A stretch of DNA of 13,271 nucleotides. Origin: Bacilli bacterium (GTDB taxonomy: Bacteria; Bacillota_I; Bacilli_A; RFN20; CAG-826). A model generated the notes under the pieces. The model was not told the DNA's origin and searched no databases. It saw nothing but the letters and a program-made list of their open reading frames with translations. Positions 1 to 6,273 of the stretch are shown piece by piece. Position numbers and translations under genes: made by a program. Every line of letters starts with the position of its first letter. Position 1 is the stretch's first letter. The DNA lies in the NCBI GenBank assembly GCA_016296285.1, contig JAEDJP010000028.1, positions 1 to 13,271 on the forward strand, given 5' to 3'.

Positions 1-1164
1 GAGGTCAAGACGGAGACGGCAGCACATGGAACGGACATCGCTCGGCTCCATGTCGGAGTTGATGTAATTGGAGAAATAGGGGGTGCCGTATTTCGCCGTC
101 ATCGTGAAGAGGAGCTTGTTGTTCTCGGTCGGGGTCCAGTCGAAGTCCTTCGTGATGGAATAGGTCGGGATCGGATATTGGAATCCGCGGCCGTTCGCGT
201 CGCCTTCGATCATGACTTCAATGAAGGCTTTGTTGACCATGGCCATCTCCTTGGTGCAATCGCCATAGGTGAAGTCCATTTCCTTGCCGCCAACGAGGGC
301 CGGCATGTTCTTGAGGTCATTCGGGACGGTCCAGTCCAAGGTCACGTTGGTGAACGGCGCCTGGGTGCCCCAACGGGACGGGGTGTTGACGCCGTAGATG
401 AAGGACTGGATGCACTGTTTCACCTCTTTGTAGCTCAGGTTGTCGACTTTGACAAACGGGGCAAGATAAGTGTCGAAGGAGGAGAAGGCTTGCGCGCCCG
501 CCCATTCGTTCTGCATGATGCCGAGGAAGTTGACCATTTGGTTGCAAAGGGTCATGAGGTGGCGAGCAGGGCTCGAGGTGATCTTGCCGGCAACGCCGCC
601 AAGGCCTTCGGTGATGAGCTGCTTCAAAGACCAGCCGGCGCAATAGCCGGTGAGCATGGAAAGGTCGTGAATGTGGATGTCCGCGTTGCGGTGGGCATCG
701 GCGATCTCCTTGTCATAGACCTCGCTCAACCAGTAATTGGCGGTAACGGCGCCGGAGTTCGAAAGGATAAGGCCGCCGACGGAATAGGTGACGGTGGAGT
801 TCTCTTTCACGCGCCAGTCGGCGATGCGGAGATAGTTGTCGACGACGTTCTTGAAGTCGAGGCTCGTGGATTTGACCTGACGAAGCGCCGCGTGCTTGTT
901 GCGGTATTCCATATAGGATTTCGCAACATCGATGTAGTTCGCTTGGATAAGGGCGATTTCGACGGCGTCTTGAATGTCCTCGACGGAGATCTTCTCGTCT
1001 TTGATTTTGCTATTGAAAATCGAGGTGACGCGAAGAGCGAGGAGCTGGATGATATCCGGAGTGGTATCTTTGTGCTCGGCGCGGAAAGCGCGTTCGATGA
1101 CGCTTTCGATCTTACCGAGGTCGAACGGGACGACCGTCCCGTCTCGTTTGGTGACTTGCAACAT
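1..1164 (-). CDS. nrdD: Anaerobic ribonucleoside-triphosphate reductase, N-terminal part (runs off left edge)
   Basis: This is the catalytic subunit of the class III glycyl-radical ribonucleotide reductase, which makes dNTPs in the cytoplasm without oxygen. Read on the minus strand, the start is MLQVTKRDGTVVPF, an ATP-cone (allosteric) domain over about the first 95 residues. The reductase core follows: DIHIHDLSMLTGYCAGWSL around residues 163-181, then TPSRWGTQAPFTNVTLD, and the visible part ends at the CCRLRLD stretch. Exactly 388 codons are visible; family members are usually 700-800 residues, so the C-terminal radical-glycine and zinc-binding regions lie outside the window, as would any nrdG activase. 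The ATG at 1164 is set by GGAGG eight bases upstream and by the ATP-cone beginning directly after it. A long open frame on the opposite strand (178-1209) is a shadow of this gene. Identification is secure. Confidence 0.96.
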   Translation of the reverse strand, partial: MLQVTKRDGTVVPFDLGKIESVIERAFRAEHKDTTPDIIQLLALRVTSIFNSKIKDEKISVEDIQDAVEIALIQANYIDVAKSYMEYRNKHAALRQVKSTSLDFKNVVDNYLRIADWRVKENSTVTYSVGGLILSNSGAVTANYWLSEVYDKEIADAHRNADIHIHDLSMLTGYCAGWSLKQLITEGLGGVAGKITSSPARHLMTLCNQMVNFLGIMQNEWAGAQAFSSFDTYLAPFVKVDNLSYKEVKQCIQSFIYGVNTPSRWGTQAPFTNVTLDWTVPNDLKNMPALVGGKEMDFTYGDCTKEMAMVNKAFIEVMIEGDANGRGFQYPIPTYSITKDFDWTPTENNKLLFTMTAKYGTPYFSNYINSDMEPSDVRSMCCRLRLDL

Positions 1165-1257
1165 AAGGGCTTCCTCCAATGGCTGATGAAACGGCGAACA
1201 AAAACTTAGCGTTTTGTTATGTGTCGCTAGACCCCCTTTCAGGGGCGTTGCGGGAAT

Positions 1258-1285
1258 ATGATATGAAGAATGGGAAGAATTTCAA
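1258..1285 (-). promoter_or_regulatory. Candidate sigma-A promoter of nrdD
   Basis: On the minus strand TTGAAA (1285-1280) is followed after 16 bases by TATCAT (1263-1258), each one mismatch from consensus. Transcription would begin near 1251 and give a leader of about 87 bases before the nrdD ATG. This is a sequence match only. Confidence 0.5.
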
Positions 1286-1439
1286 GGAAGATTATTCTTT
1301 GGAAAAGTTTTCATGAAATTCGCCCTTGAAAAAGTTTTTCGCTGTGCTTTGCCGATAATTACGGGCAATTTTGGGAACTTCGAAAACGTGAGGCTCTGAA
1401 AATCCTAGAATTGGGAAAATTCATGTTTAGGCGGTGTCT

Positions 1440-1486
1440 AAAAAAATCGAAAAACAAGCGATAAATCAGGTTTTTCTTGTTCTTTG
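1440..1486 (-). terminator. Weak terminator-like hairpin after the CvpA-like gene
   Basis: On the minus strand AACAAG (1481-1476) pairs with CTTGTT (1458-1453), extendable with a G-T wobble. It is followed by T-rich sequence interrupted by CGA. The loop is long (17 bases) and the stem AT-rich, so this is a tentative rho-independent terminator about 45 bases after the stop codon. Confidence 0.35.
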
Positions 1487-1524
1487 GTTGACGAAAAGAA
1501 TTTTCAAAAACGCATGCATGGGGC

Positions 1525-2331
1525 TTACGCATTGGCAAGCGCGTCCACGATGTTTTGAAGCAACGCTTGATATCCAAAATCAGTGCTGCAAACCCATTTT
1601 GAAAGGGACGCGGCATCCGGGTCGTTCAAGCCGATGAGACCTTGCAGGGAGTCCTTGACCCCGGAGTCGAACAAAATGCACGCGTTCACCGCAAGTCCGA
1701 AAAGCCACCAAATCGCCACGCCGATGACGAGCCCTGCCGCTAGGCCGAGGAGACGATTTAGCAATCCGATGGGCTTCTTCAAGATGACGTTGCGAATTAT
1801 CGTGACGATAAAAGCGGCAAGCATGGCGAGTGAAATGACGATGGAGGCAATTCCGACAAACGACACGCCGAGGATCAAAACCGTGGTCAAGGCGACGGCG
1901 ATGGGCTCCGCGAGCATGACCTGGTCGCCCTCAATGCTTGCAAGGGCGTCCACGAACAAGGTGTCAATCGAGGCTCGGAAAGAGGACGGGATGTTGATGT
2001 TGTCGTAAAGCATCGCACGGAAATCCGGGTTCTCGAGGATTTCCCTGGGAACGGAGTCGTTGCCTTGAACCGTATAAGAGAAGAGGCCTTCGCCGATGGT
2101 GAACGAGATCTGCTCTTGGAAATAAGCGGACAACGAAGCGTGGATGGATTCGCCAAACGGGGAAGCGGCGAACGCCTGGGCAAGCGGGCGGCAAAGGGCG
2201 AAAGCAAGGCCGATCCCAAGCCCAATCGCGGCGATTTTGGCGAGCAATTTGAACCCGCCTTCAAAGAATCCGATGCCGATTGGTATCAAAAGAGCGACCA
2301 CAAGGATGACATCAAGCACGATAACATTCAT
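1525..2331 (-). CDS. CvpA-family membrane protein
   Basis: A 268-residue predicted inner-membrane protein with the CvpA-like layout. Helix 1 is about residues 5-22 with the family-typical IGIGFFEGG at its end, and helix 2 is about 31-49. A soluble segment spans about 52-140. Two further hydrophobic stretches lie at 143-180 and 196-222, the last preceded by LLNRLLGLAAGL (190-201), which resembles the conserved CvpA segment. E. coli CvpA is linked to colicin V production and Bacillus relatives to membrane or cell-envelope roles; the function here is not known. The central segment makes it longer than the common 160-180-residue members. No Shine-Dalgarno sequence precedes the ATG; a promoter-like pair sits so close that the mRNA may be leaderless. 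The gene diverges from mscL. Family placement rests on motif memory. Confidence 0.82.
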   Translation of the reverse strand: MNVIVLDVILVVALLIPIGIGFFEGGFKLLAKIAAIGLGIGLAFALCRPLAQAFAASPFGESIHASLSAYFQEQISFTIGEGLFSYTVQGNDSVPREILENPDFRAMLYDNINIPSSFRASIDTLFVDALASIEGDQVMLAEPIAVALTTVLILGVSFVGIASIVISLAMLAAFIVTIIRNVILKKPIGLLNRLLGLAAGLVIGVAIWWLFGLAVNACILFDSGVKDSLQGLIGLNDPDAASLSKWVCSTDFGYQALLQNIVDALANA

Positions 2332-2337
2332 ACATTT

Positions 2338-2367
2338 ATGCTACTAAAGTAAAGAAAATCGGGTCAA
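2338..2367 (-). promoter_or_regulatory. Candidate promoter placing the transcript start at the CvpA-like ATG
   Basis: On the minus strand TTGACC (2367-2362), an 18-base spacer and TAGCAT (2343-2338) end only six bases before the ATG at 2331. Transcription would therefore begin at or within a base or two of the start codon, which fits the absence of a ribosome binding site. The -35 element also lies inside a CGGGT/ACCCG inverted repeat (2360-2379). Confidence 0.5.
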
Positions 2368-2382
2368 CGCAAAAACCCGTAA

Positions 2383-2432
2383 TTGCTTTCTCATTTTTGG
2401 TGTTTTAGCATTGCTACACCATTAATAAGGAG
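2383..2432 (+). promoter_or_regulatory. Candidate promoter and ribosome binding site of mscL
   Basis: TTGCTT (2383-2388), a 17-base spacer and TAGCAT (2406-2411) form a plausible promoter. AAGGAG at 2427-2432 lies six bases before the ATG at 2439 and fixes that start. The -10 hexamer is identical to that proposed for the divergent CvpA-like gene, and here it lies in an 11-base dyad, TAGCA-T-TGCTA. Confidence 0.55.
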
Positions 2433-2438
2433 TCCAAA

Positions 2439-3257
2439 ATGGCAAAAAAGAATGGAAAGATAAAAACGCTGTGGGCTGAATTTAAGAAGTTCATCACGCG
2501 TGGCAACGTCCTCGATATGGCGGTTGGCGTCATCATCGGCGGTGCCTTCAACGCGATCGTCAACGCGCTCGTAAAAATCTTGATGTCCGTCGTGACCTGG
2601 GCCGTCCCCGGAGGCATCAACGGCCTCATCACCGTCCTTCCTGCGATGTCGGATGCGCAGAAAGGCGTGGCTGGCGTTGGCCAAATGTTCTCGGCCGCCG
2701 ACCTCAGCGACAAGGTCATCGCCTATGCCGCTTCAAAGGGTTATACCGGCCTCACGGTTCAAAGTGATGCTTATCCCCAATGGGAGAATTCGCTGAAAGC
2801 CCTCTACACCCTCCACGGAGACAAGTACGCCTACAACCTCTCCGCCGTCATCGATTGGGGCGCCTTCATCAACGCGATCATCTCCTTCTTGATCATCGCC
2901 GCGACCCTCTTCGTCATCGTCAAAGTCGCCGCTGCCGTCAAGAAGAAGAACGAGGAATTCAAAGCCGCTGCTCTCGAACGTTACTATCAGGCCCACCCCG
3001 AACAACGTCCGGCACCGGTCGATCCCGAGAAACCGAAGCCGACCGAAGCTGAGCTTCTGACCGCGATTCTCCTCGAACTCCAAAAGCAGAACGCCCCGGC
3101 GGAAGAACCGAAACCGGAAGAAGAACCCGCCAAAGAAGAAAAGCCGGAAGAAAAGCCGGCTGAAGAATCCGAGGAAAAGCCCGCCGAGGAAGAAACCGAG
3201 GAAGAGCCCGCCGAGGAAGAAGCCGAAAAGCCCGCGGAAACCCCGGAAGAAAAATAA
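2439..3257 (+). CDS. mscL: Large-conductance mechanosensitive channel MscL with long loop and acidic tail
   Basis: MscL forms a homopentameric inner-membrane pore that opens under membrane tension to release solutes during osmotic downshock. The N-terminus WAEFKKFITRGNVLDMAVGVIIGGAF (12-37) is the amphipathic helix and start of TM1. TM2 is at 138-161 (WGAFINAIISFLIIAATLF) and ends in the usual VK. The C-terminal helix PTEAELLTAILLELQKQN (201-218) matches the usual LLTEIRDLL-type bundle. Two features are unusual. The loop between the helices is about 80 residues (54-133), against roughly 30 in E. coli. Residues 219-272 are a low-complexity tail of P, A, K and mostly E repeats (EEKPEEKPAEE-like). 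Total length is 272, about twice the usual 130-150. The GC-rich, C-ending codon use suggests good expression. The gene is followed by a strong terminator. Confidence 0.95.
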   Translation: MAKKNGKIKTLWAEFKKFITRGNVLDMAVGVIIGGAFNAIVNALVKILMSVVTWAVPGGINGLITVLPAMSDAQKGVAGVGQMFSAADLSDKVIAYAASKGYTGLTVQSDAYPQWENSLKALYTLHGDKYAYNLSAVIDWGAFINAIISFLIIAATLFVIVKVAAAVKKKNEEFKAAALERYYQAHPEQRPAPVDPEKPKPTEAELLTAILLELQKQNAPAEEPKPEEEPAKEEKPEEKPAEESEEKPAEEETEEEPAEEEAEKPAETPEEK

Positions 3258-3269
3258 CATCATCCGAAC

Positions 3270-3297
3270 AAGGAACCCTAATCGGTTCCTTTTTTCT
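3270..3297 (+). terminator. Rho-independent terminator after mscL
   Basis: AAGGAACC (3270-3277) and GGTTCCTT (3284-3291) form a perfect 8-bp stem with a six-base loop, running into a T tract (3290-3295). It lies 13 bases after the mscL stop and separates mscL from the next gene. Confidence 0.92.
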
Positions 3298-3327
3298 TGC
3301 CCAGCAACCGAGTAAGATAACGAGCAT

Positions 3328-4407
3328 ATGAGAACCATCAAATTCGAAAATATCGAAAACTTCCGCGATCTTGGCGGATATCCTTGCTCTTTTGGGGAAA
3401 CGTCATTCGGGGTCGTCTATCGCTCTGCCACGCTTGCTTACGCGAGCAAAAAAGACGTGAACCATATGGCTAAAATCGGGATCAAAACCGTCATCGACCT
3501 GCGTGAGGACTCGGTCAAATCCTCCTTGCCAAGCCCTGTGCTTCACGATTCGCGATTCACGTACATTTCCTTGCCCGTGAACGGGAATGGACGTATTCCC
3601 GTCGACCATAACGACCAAGTCGAGTCCTACATGGAGATGCTGTATGAGCCCAGAAGTGCGCGGAACATTTTTAAAGCGATCTTAACAGCCCCCAAGCCCC
3701 TTGTGTTCCATTGCAACGCCGGGAAAGATAGGACCGGGGCGTTCACCATGATTCTTTTGATGCTCGCGGGGGTCCCCTTCGAGGATATCAACGCCGATTA
3801 TATGATGAGTTATCCCTTGCTTCCGAAGATGACCGCGAACACGAGGACATACCACAAAGAAGTGCCTGAATTGCTGCTTGTTCCCAACACCGATTTCTTG
3901 CCGTGCGTCCGCGATGCTTTCTATGACCGCTACGGATCCTTGGCCAATTACTTTGAGGCAATCGGCATGAGCGACGACGAGTTCTTCGCCCTTTCCAATC
4001 TTCTTGGGAAACAAGAAAAATCCTGCGGCGTCGTCTGCGTTCGTGACGGCAGGGTTTTGATCGAGCACATGAACCATGGGCATTATTCCCTCCCGAAAGG
4101 TCATGTTGAGCTGGAAGATGCCGGTGAGCACGCCACGGCCGCTCGCGAACTAAAAGAGGAGACCGGCCTTGATATCGAGGCTTTCATCCCTGGTTTCCGC
4201 ACGGCGATTTATTACTCTCCGGCGGAAGGCTGCATCAAAGAGGTCGTGTTCTTCCTCGCCGAGGTAAAAGATGGCGAACCCACCCTTCAGAAAGAAGAAG
4301 TTCAGGGGGTCTATTGGTTACGTCCCGAGGACGCTTTCATCACGCTTAGTCATGACTCAGACCGCGAGGTCCTGAGGAAGGCCTTTGCCTTTCTTAAAGC
4401 GCGATAG
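3328..4407 (+). CDS. Tyrosine-phosphatase-like / NUDIX hydrolase fusion protein
   Basis: A 359-residue two-domain cytoplasmic protein with no signal peptide. Residues 1 to about 225 are a Tyr_phosphatase3-type protein: NFRDLGGY at 11-18, VIDLR at 55-59, and the CX5R signature HCNAGKDRTG at 128-137, with nucleophile C129 and R135. The CxxGKDR form is shared with Listeria LipA-like phosphatases that act on phosphotyrosine and phosphoinositides. Residues about 232-359 are a NUDIX domain: LPKGH at 255-259 and the RELKEETGL core at 273-281, as in Ap4A-pyrophosphatase-like members. The NUDIX box has one extra residue between the glycine and REL compared with the G-x5-E-x7-REUxEE pattern. Both catalytic signatures look intact. 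Substrates are unknown. There is no Shine-Dalgarno sequence before the ATG. The 3' end overlaps the convergent hydrolase gene by 14 bp. Confidence 0.9.
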   Translation: MRTIKFENIENFRDLGGYPCSFGETSFGVVYRSATLAYASKKDVNHMAKIGIKTVIDLREDSVKSSLPSPVLHDSRFTYISLPVNGNGRIPVDHNDQVESYMEMLYEPRSARNIFKAILTAPKPLVFHCNAGKDRTGAFTMILLMLAGVPFEDINADYMMSYPLLPKMTANTRTYHKEVPELLLVPNTDFLPCVRDAFYDRYGSLANYFEAIGMSDDEFFALSNLLGKQEKSCGVVCVRDGRVLIEHMNHGHYSLPKGHVELEDAGEHATAARELKEETGLDIEAFIPGFRTAIYYSPAEGCIKEVVFFLAEVKDGEPTLQKEEVQGVYWLRPEDAFITLSHDSDREVLRKAFAFLKAR

Positions 4408-5344
4408 GGAGAGTCTTTAAAAAGTCTTCGAAGGCTTTCGGATTATCGAAAGGGACCACATGTCCCGCCTCTTTTGCGATTGTCATGGTCTTGGACGGAG
4501 CCTCAATCCGTTCATAGACGCTCCGCTGATAATCGGGAGGAACGACGATATCCCATTCGCCCGCGAGGATATGGACGGGCATGGGGAGATGCAAAAAAGG
4601 GTCGAAAGAGTCTGGCAGGGAATGAAACAGGACGTCGATGCCCACGCGATTATCCCTGCCTTGATTCTTTTTGGCTTGTTGGGTGAATTCCTCGGAAGTT
4701 TGGTAAGGCAGGATCTCGCGATCGTAGAAAGAGGGAATGTCCTTTTTCTCCAAAAGGTCATAATAGGCCGCTAGATAACGGTTGGTTTCACGCTGCGAAG
4801 ACGGGAAAGAAGGGGATGTGAGTTTCCGTTTCCAATATTCGAACTCTTTCGTTTTTCCTTGCTTCATCAATTCCGAGAGAAAGAGCATCCCTTTTTGGAT
4901 TTCCAAGGGGCGCCTTTCCGCGACTTGCCCATAACCGATGTAAATGTCGACGGGCAAAGTAGAAGTCGAAAGCGTGATGACGGAGAGAGCAGAACCGAAG
5001 GATTCTCCAACGACGAACAAAGGGGCGTCCGGGAACAAGGACTTCACATAAAGAATGACGCCTCGCAATTGGCGGACAAGGTCCTCGATGCAAAGGGGAA
5101 GAGAGGCTTTGATTCGCGAATCCCCACAACCTCTTTCATCATAACCGACCAAAGTGAAACGGCTTGCTAACGGCAGAAGCTTATTCGCGATGTGGTGGCG
5201 GTTCGGCGACCCCGGACCTCCGTGAACGAACAAAAGAACGGGGTTTTGCGCGTTCTTCGACCAAATATGCACGGTCGTTTTCGTTCCGCCCAAAAGAACG
5301 CAATACATGCGGTTTATTTCCCAATCATTTTTCAAAGTTCTCAT
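4394..5344 (-). CDS. Alpha/beta hydrolase, proline-iminopeptidase-like (S33 type)
   Basis: A 316-residue soluble alpha/beta hydrolase. HGGPG (41-45) is the oxyanion-hole motif typical of prolyl aminopeptidase/S33 relatives, and YDERGCGDS (68-76) is the conserved strand-turn. GESFG (113-117) is the nucleophile elbow with S115. D265 (GEWD) and H295 (AGHVVPF) complete the triad, and a cap region lies between about 130 and 240. The substrate cannot be read from sequence; peptides or esters are both possible. The frame stays open upstream to 5632, but that extension lies antisense to the DUF2188-like gene and is not hydrolase-like, so the ATG at 5344 is chosen. An ATG at 5308 is a possible alternative. 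No Shine-Dalgarno sequence is visible; TACTTT lies six bases before the ATG. Confidence 0.9.
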   Translation of the reverse strand: MRTLKNDWEINRMYCVLLGGTKTTVHIWSKNAQNPVLLFVHGGPGSPNRHHIANKLLPLASRFTLVGYDERGCGDSRIKASLPLCIEDLVRQLRGVILYVKSLFPDAPLFVVGESFGSALSVITLSTSTLPVDIYIGYGQVAERRPLEIQKGMLFLSELMKQGKTKEFEYWKRKLTSPSFPSSQRETNRYLAAYYDLLEKKDIPSFYDREILPYQTSEEFTQQAKKNQGRDNRVGIDVLFHSLPDSFDPFLHLPMPVHILAGEWDIVVPPDYQRSVYERIEAPSKTMTIAKEAGHVVPFDNPKAFEDFLKTLPIAL

Positions 5345-5358
5345 CGGAATAAAGTATG

Positions 5359-5407
5359 TTACAAAAAATGGAGAGAAGGAATAGAATAAACTATCAAAGC
5401 AAGGAGA
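5359..5407 (+). promoter_or_regulatory. Candidate promoter and ribosome binding site of the DUF2188-like gene
   Basis: TTACAA (5359-5364), a 17-base spacer and TAGAAT (5382-5387) are followed by AAGGAGA about six bases before the ATG at 5414. This 69-base gap also carries the start of the divergent hydrolase. Confidence 0.55.
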
Positions 5408-5413
5408 ACCTAT

Positions 5414-5653
5414 ATGGCAGAAGGAAGGAAGATTTATCACGTTGCAAAACGTGAGAAGGACGGCAAGTGGGCCTTGAAAATCCAGGGCAGCGACACCGTC
5501 ATCAAGCTTTTCGACACGAAGAAGGAAGCCGAAGAATATTGCAAGACCTTGGGCGCCAATCAGAACGGCACCATCCTCTTCCACAATTCGAAAGGCGCCC
5601 GCAAAGGCAGCATCTCGACCACCCAGGTTCACAAGAAAGAAACGACGAAATAA
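5414..5653 (+). CDS. Small DUF2188-like protein
   Basis: A 79-residue basic soluble protein. It opens with IYHVAKREKDGKWALKIQG (residues 7-25), then FDTKKEAEEYCKTLGANQNGT and an ILFHNSKGARKGS ending. This order (a hydrophobic HV strand, a W-A-x-K strand, a T-K-x-E-A helix, then a strand with a His and a GK-type turn) is the DUF2188 pattern, for which no biochemical function is established. The start is fixed by AAGGAGA. Two hairpins follow the stop codon directly, so the gene is probably transcribed alone. Family assignment is by pattern, not by search. Confidence 0.85.
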   Translation: MAEGRKIYHVAKREKDGKWALKIQGSDTVIKLFDTKKEAEEYCKTLGANQNGTILFHNSKGARKGSISTTQVHKKETTK

Positions 5654-5675
5654 GAGCCAAGGCTCTCGTTCTTTT
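5653..5675 (+). terminator. Terminator after the DUF2188-like gene
   Basis: AGAGCC (5653-5658) and GGCTCT (5661-5666) form a stem, with a four-base CAAG loop if the innermost pair stays open. It is followed by CGTTCTTTT. The stem overlaps the last base of the TAA stop codon. Confidence 0.65.
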
Positions 5676-5697
5676 GGGGGAGTTGCGTCCCCCTTTT
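5676..5697 (+). terminator. Second hairpin, just upstream of the GtrA-like gene
   Basis: GGGGGA (5676-5681) and TCCCCC (5688-5693) form a six-bp stem with loop GTTGCG, followed by TTTT. It ends about 12 bases before the next ATG, so it could act as a second terminator or as structure in the leader of the GtrA-like gene. Confidence 0.55.
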
Positions 5698-5709
5698 CGA
5701 GTACGTTTT

Positions 5710-6273
5710 ATGAAAGATAAGAATAGTCTATTTCGGGAAATCATTCGCTTTGCGGTTATCGGCGTCTATGGCACGCTCATTGATTTTCTCGTTGAGCTCG
5801 TCTTCACGAGTTTCCTCCACGACTGGGTCGCGGCCAATGAGGCAAATCACGTCGCGGCCTTCTTCATCGCCTTCCTGCTTTCCTTCATCGGCATGCTGAT
5901 CGCGACTCCCGCCACCTGGGCTCTTACCGGTGTCTGGGGATTTCAAAACGTCGAGGAGAAAGCAAAGAAGAAAGCCAATTCCCTCAAAGGAAGTCTCATC
6001 TACACCGGTTGGCAAACCGCCGGTCTTGTCGGAGGGGCAGCCATCCAATTCATTGGGTATATGCTATGTCTTGAATGGAGCGGCTGGGGCATCAACATCC
6101 TTTCGGTCAATTTCTCGACGCTGTTCAAGCAAGAAATCGGCACGTTCTTCGCCTTCACGATCGTCTTCGTCCTCAAAACCATCTTCACCATGGTTTGGAA
6201 CTTCGTGACGCGAAAACTCTTCATCTATAAATCCGCGACGAAAAAAGAAGCGCCCGAGCAAGCCGGACGCTAA
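5710..6273 (+). CDS. GtrA-like four-helix membrane protein
   Basis: A 187-residue predicted inner-membrane protein. Hydrophobic segments lie at about 11-36, 47-72, 96-121 and 144-166. The start RFAVIGVYGTLIDFLVE (13-29) and the end VWNFVTRKLFIY (162-173) match the first helix and the N-F-x-x-x-R-x-F signature closing the last helix of GtrA-like proteins. These are thought to assist transfer of lipid-linked sugars or other envelope precursors. Members are usually 120-150 residues; the extra length here is a charged loop at about 73-95 (EEKAKKKANS) and another at 123-143. No glycosyltransferase gene is adjacent, so the role is open. The ATG at 5710 directly precedes the basic KDKNSLFRE stretch; the longer open frame upstream runs through the DUF2188-like gene and is rejected. 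No Shine-Dalgarno sequence is seen. Its stop overlaps the convergent kinase stop. Confidence 0.82.
   Translation: MKDKNSLFREIIRFAVIGVYGTLIDFLVELVFTSFLHDWVAANEANHVAAFFIAFLLSFIGMLIATPATWALTGVWGFQNVEEKAKKKANSLKGSLIYTGWQTAGLVGGAAIQFIGYMLCLEWSGWGINILSVNFSTLFKQEIGTFFAFTIVFVLKTIFTMVWNFVTRKLFIYKSATKKEAPEQAGR

Larger units (their letters stand above)
1165..1524. other. 360-base intergenic stretch between nrdD and the CvpA-like gene
   Basis: No credible gene was found here. The nrdD-proximal part holds a candidate promoter and a leader with two small inverted repeats: CCCCT/AGGGG with a 3-base loop (1232-1244), and TAGCG/CGCTA with a 13-base loop (1207-1229), the latter followed on the minus strand by a T-rich run. 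The CvpA-proximal part holds a weak terminator-like repeat near 1440-1486. The middle is AT-rich and otherwise featureless. I found no NrdR-box-like palindrome or recognisable riboswitch. Confidence 0.6.

Noticed and set aside
178..1209. 343-residue plus-strand open frame
   Set aside because: It lies antisense to nrdD, whose minus-strand frame gives clear family motifs. The plus product is a V/D/G-rich string with no recognisable domain.
1165..1300. NrdR box upstream of nrdD
   Set aside because: No pair of ACAC-ATATAT-GTGT-like palindromes was found on either strand.
1359..1616. 85-residue minus-strand open frame in the nrdD/CvpA-like gap
   Set aside because: It overlaps the 3' end of the CvpA-like gene in another frame, has an unremarkable low-complexity sequence, and shows no ribosome binding site.
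2733..3341. 202-residue minus-strand open frame rich in F, L, G and R
   Set aside because: Antisense shadow of mscL and its Glu/Lys-rich tail, and it runs through the mscL terminator.
5345..5632. Upstream extension of the hydrolase frame to 412 residues
   Set aside because: The extra 96 residues are antisense to the DUF2188-like gene and do not resemble hydrolase N-termini. An ATG at 5344 gives the normal family length.
5467..5709. Upstream extension of the GtrA-like frame
   Set aside because: It reads out of frame through the DUF2188-like gene and both hairpins, and gives an R/H/Q-rich shadow sequence.
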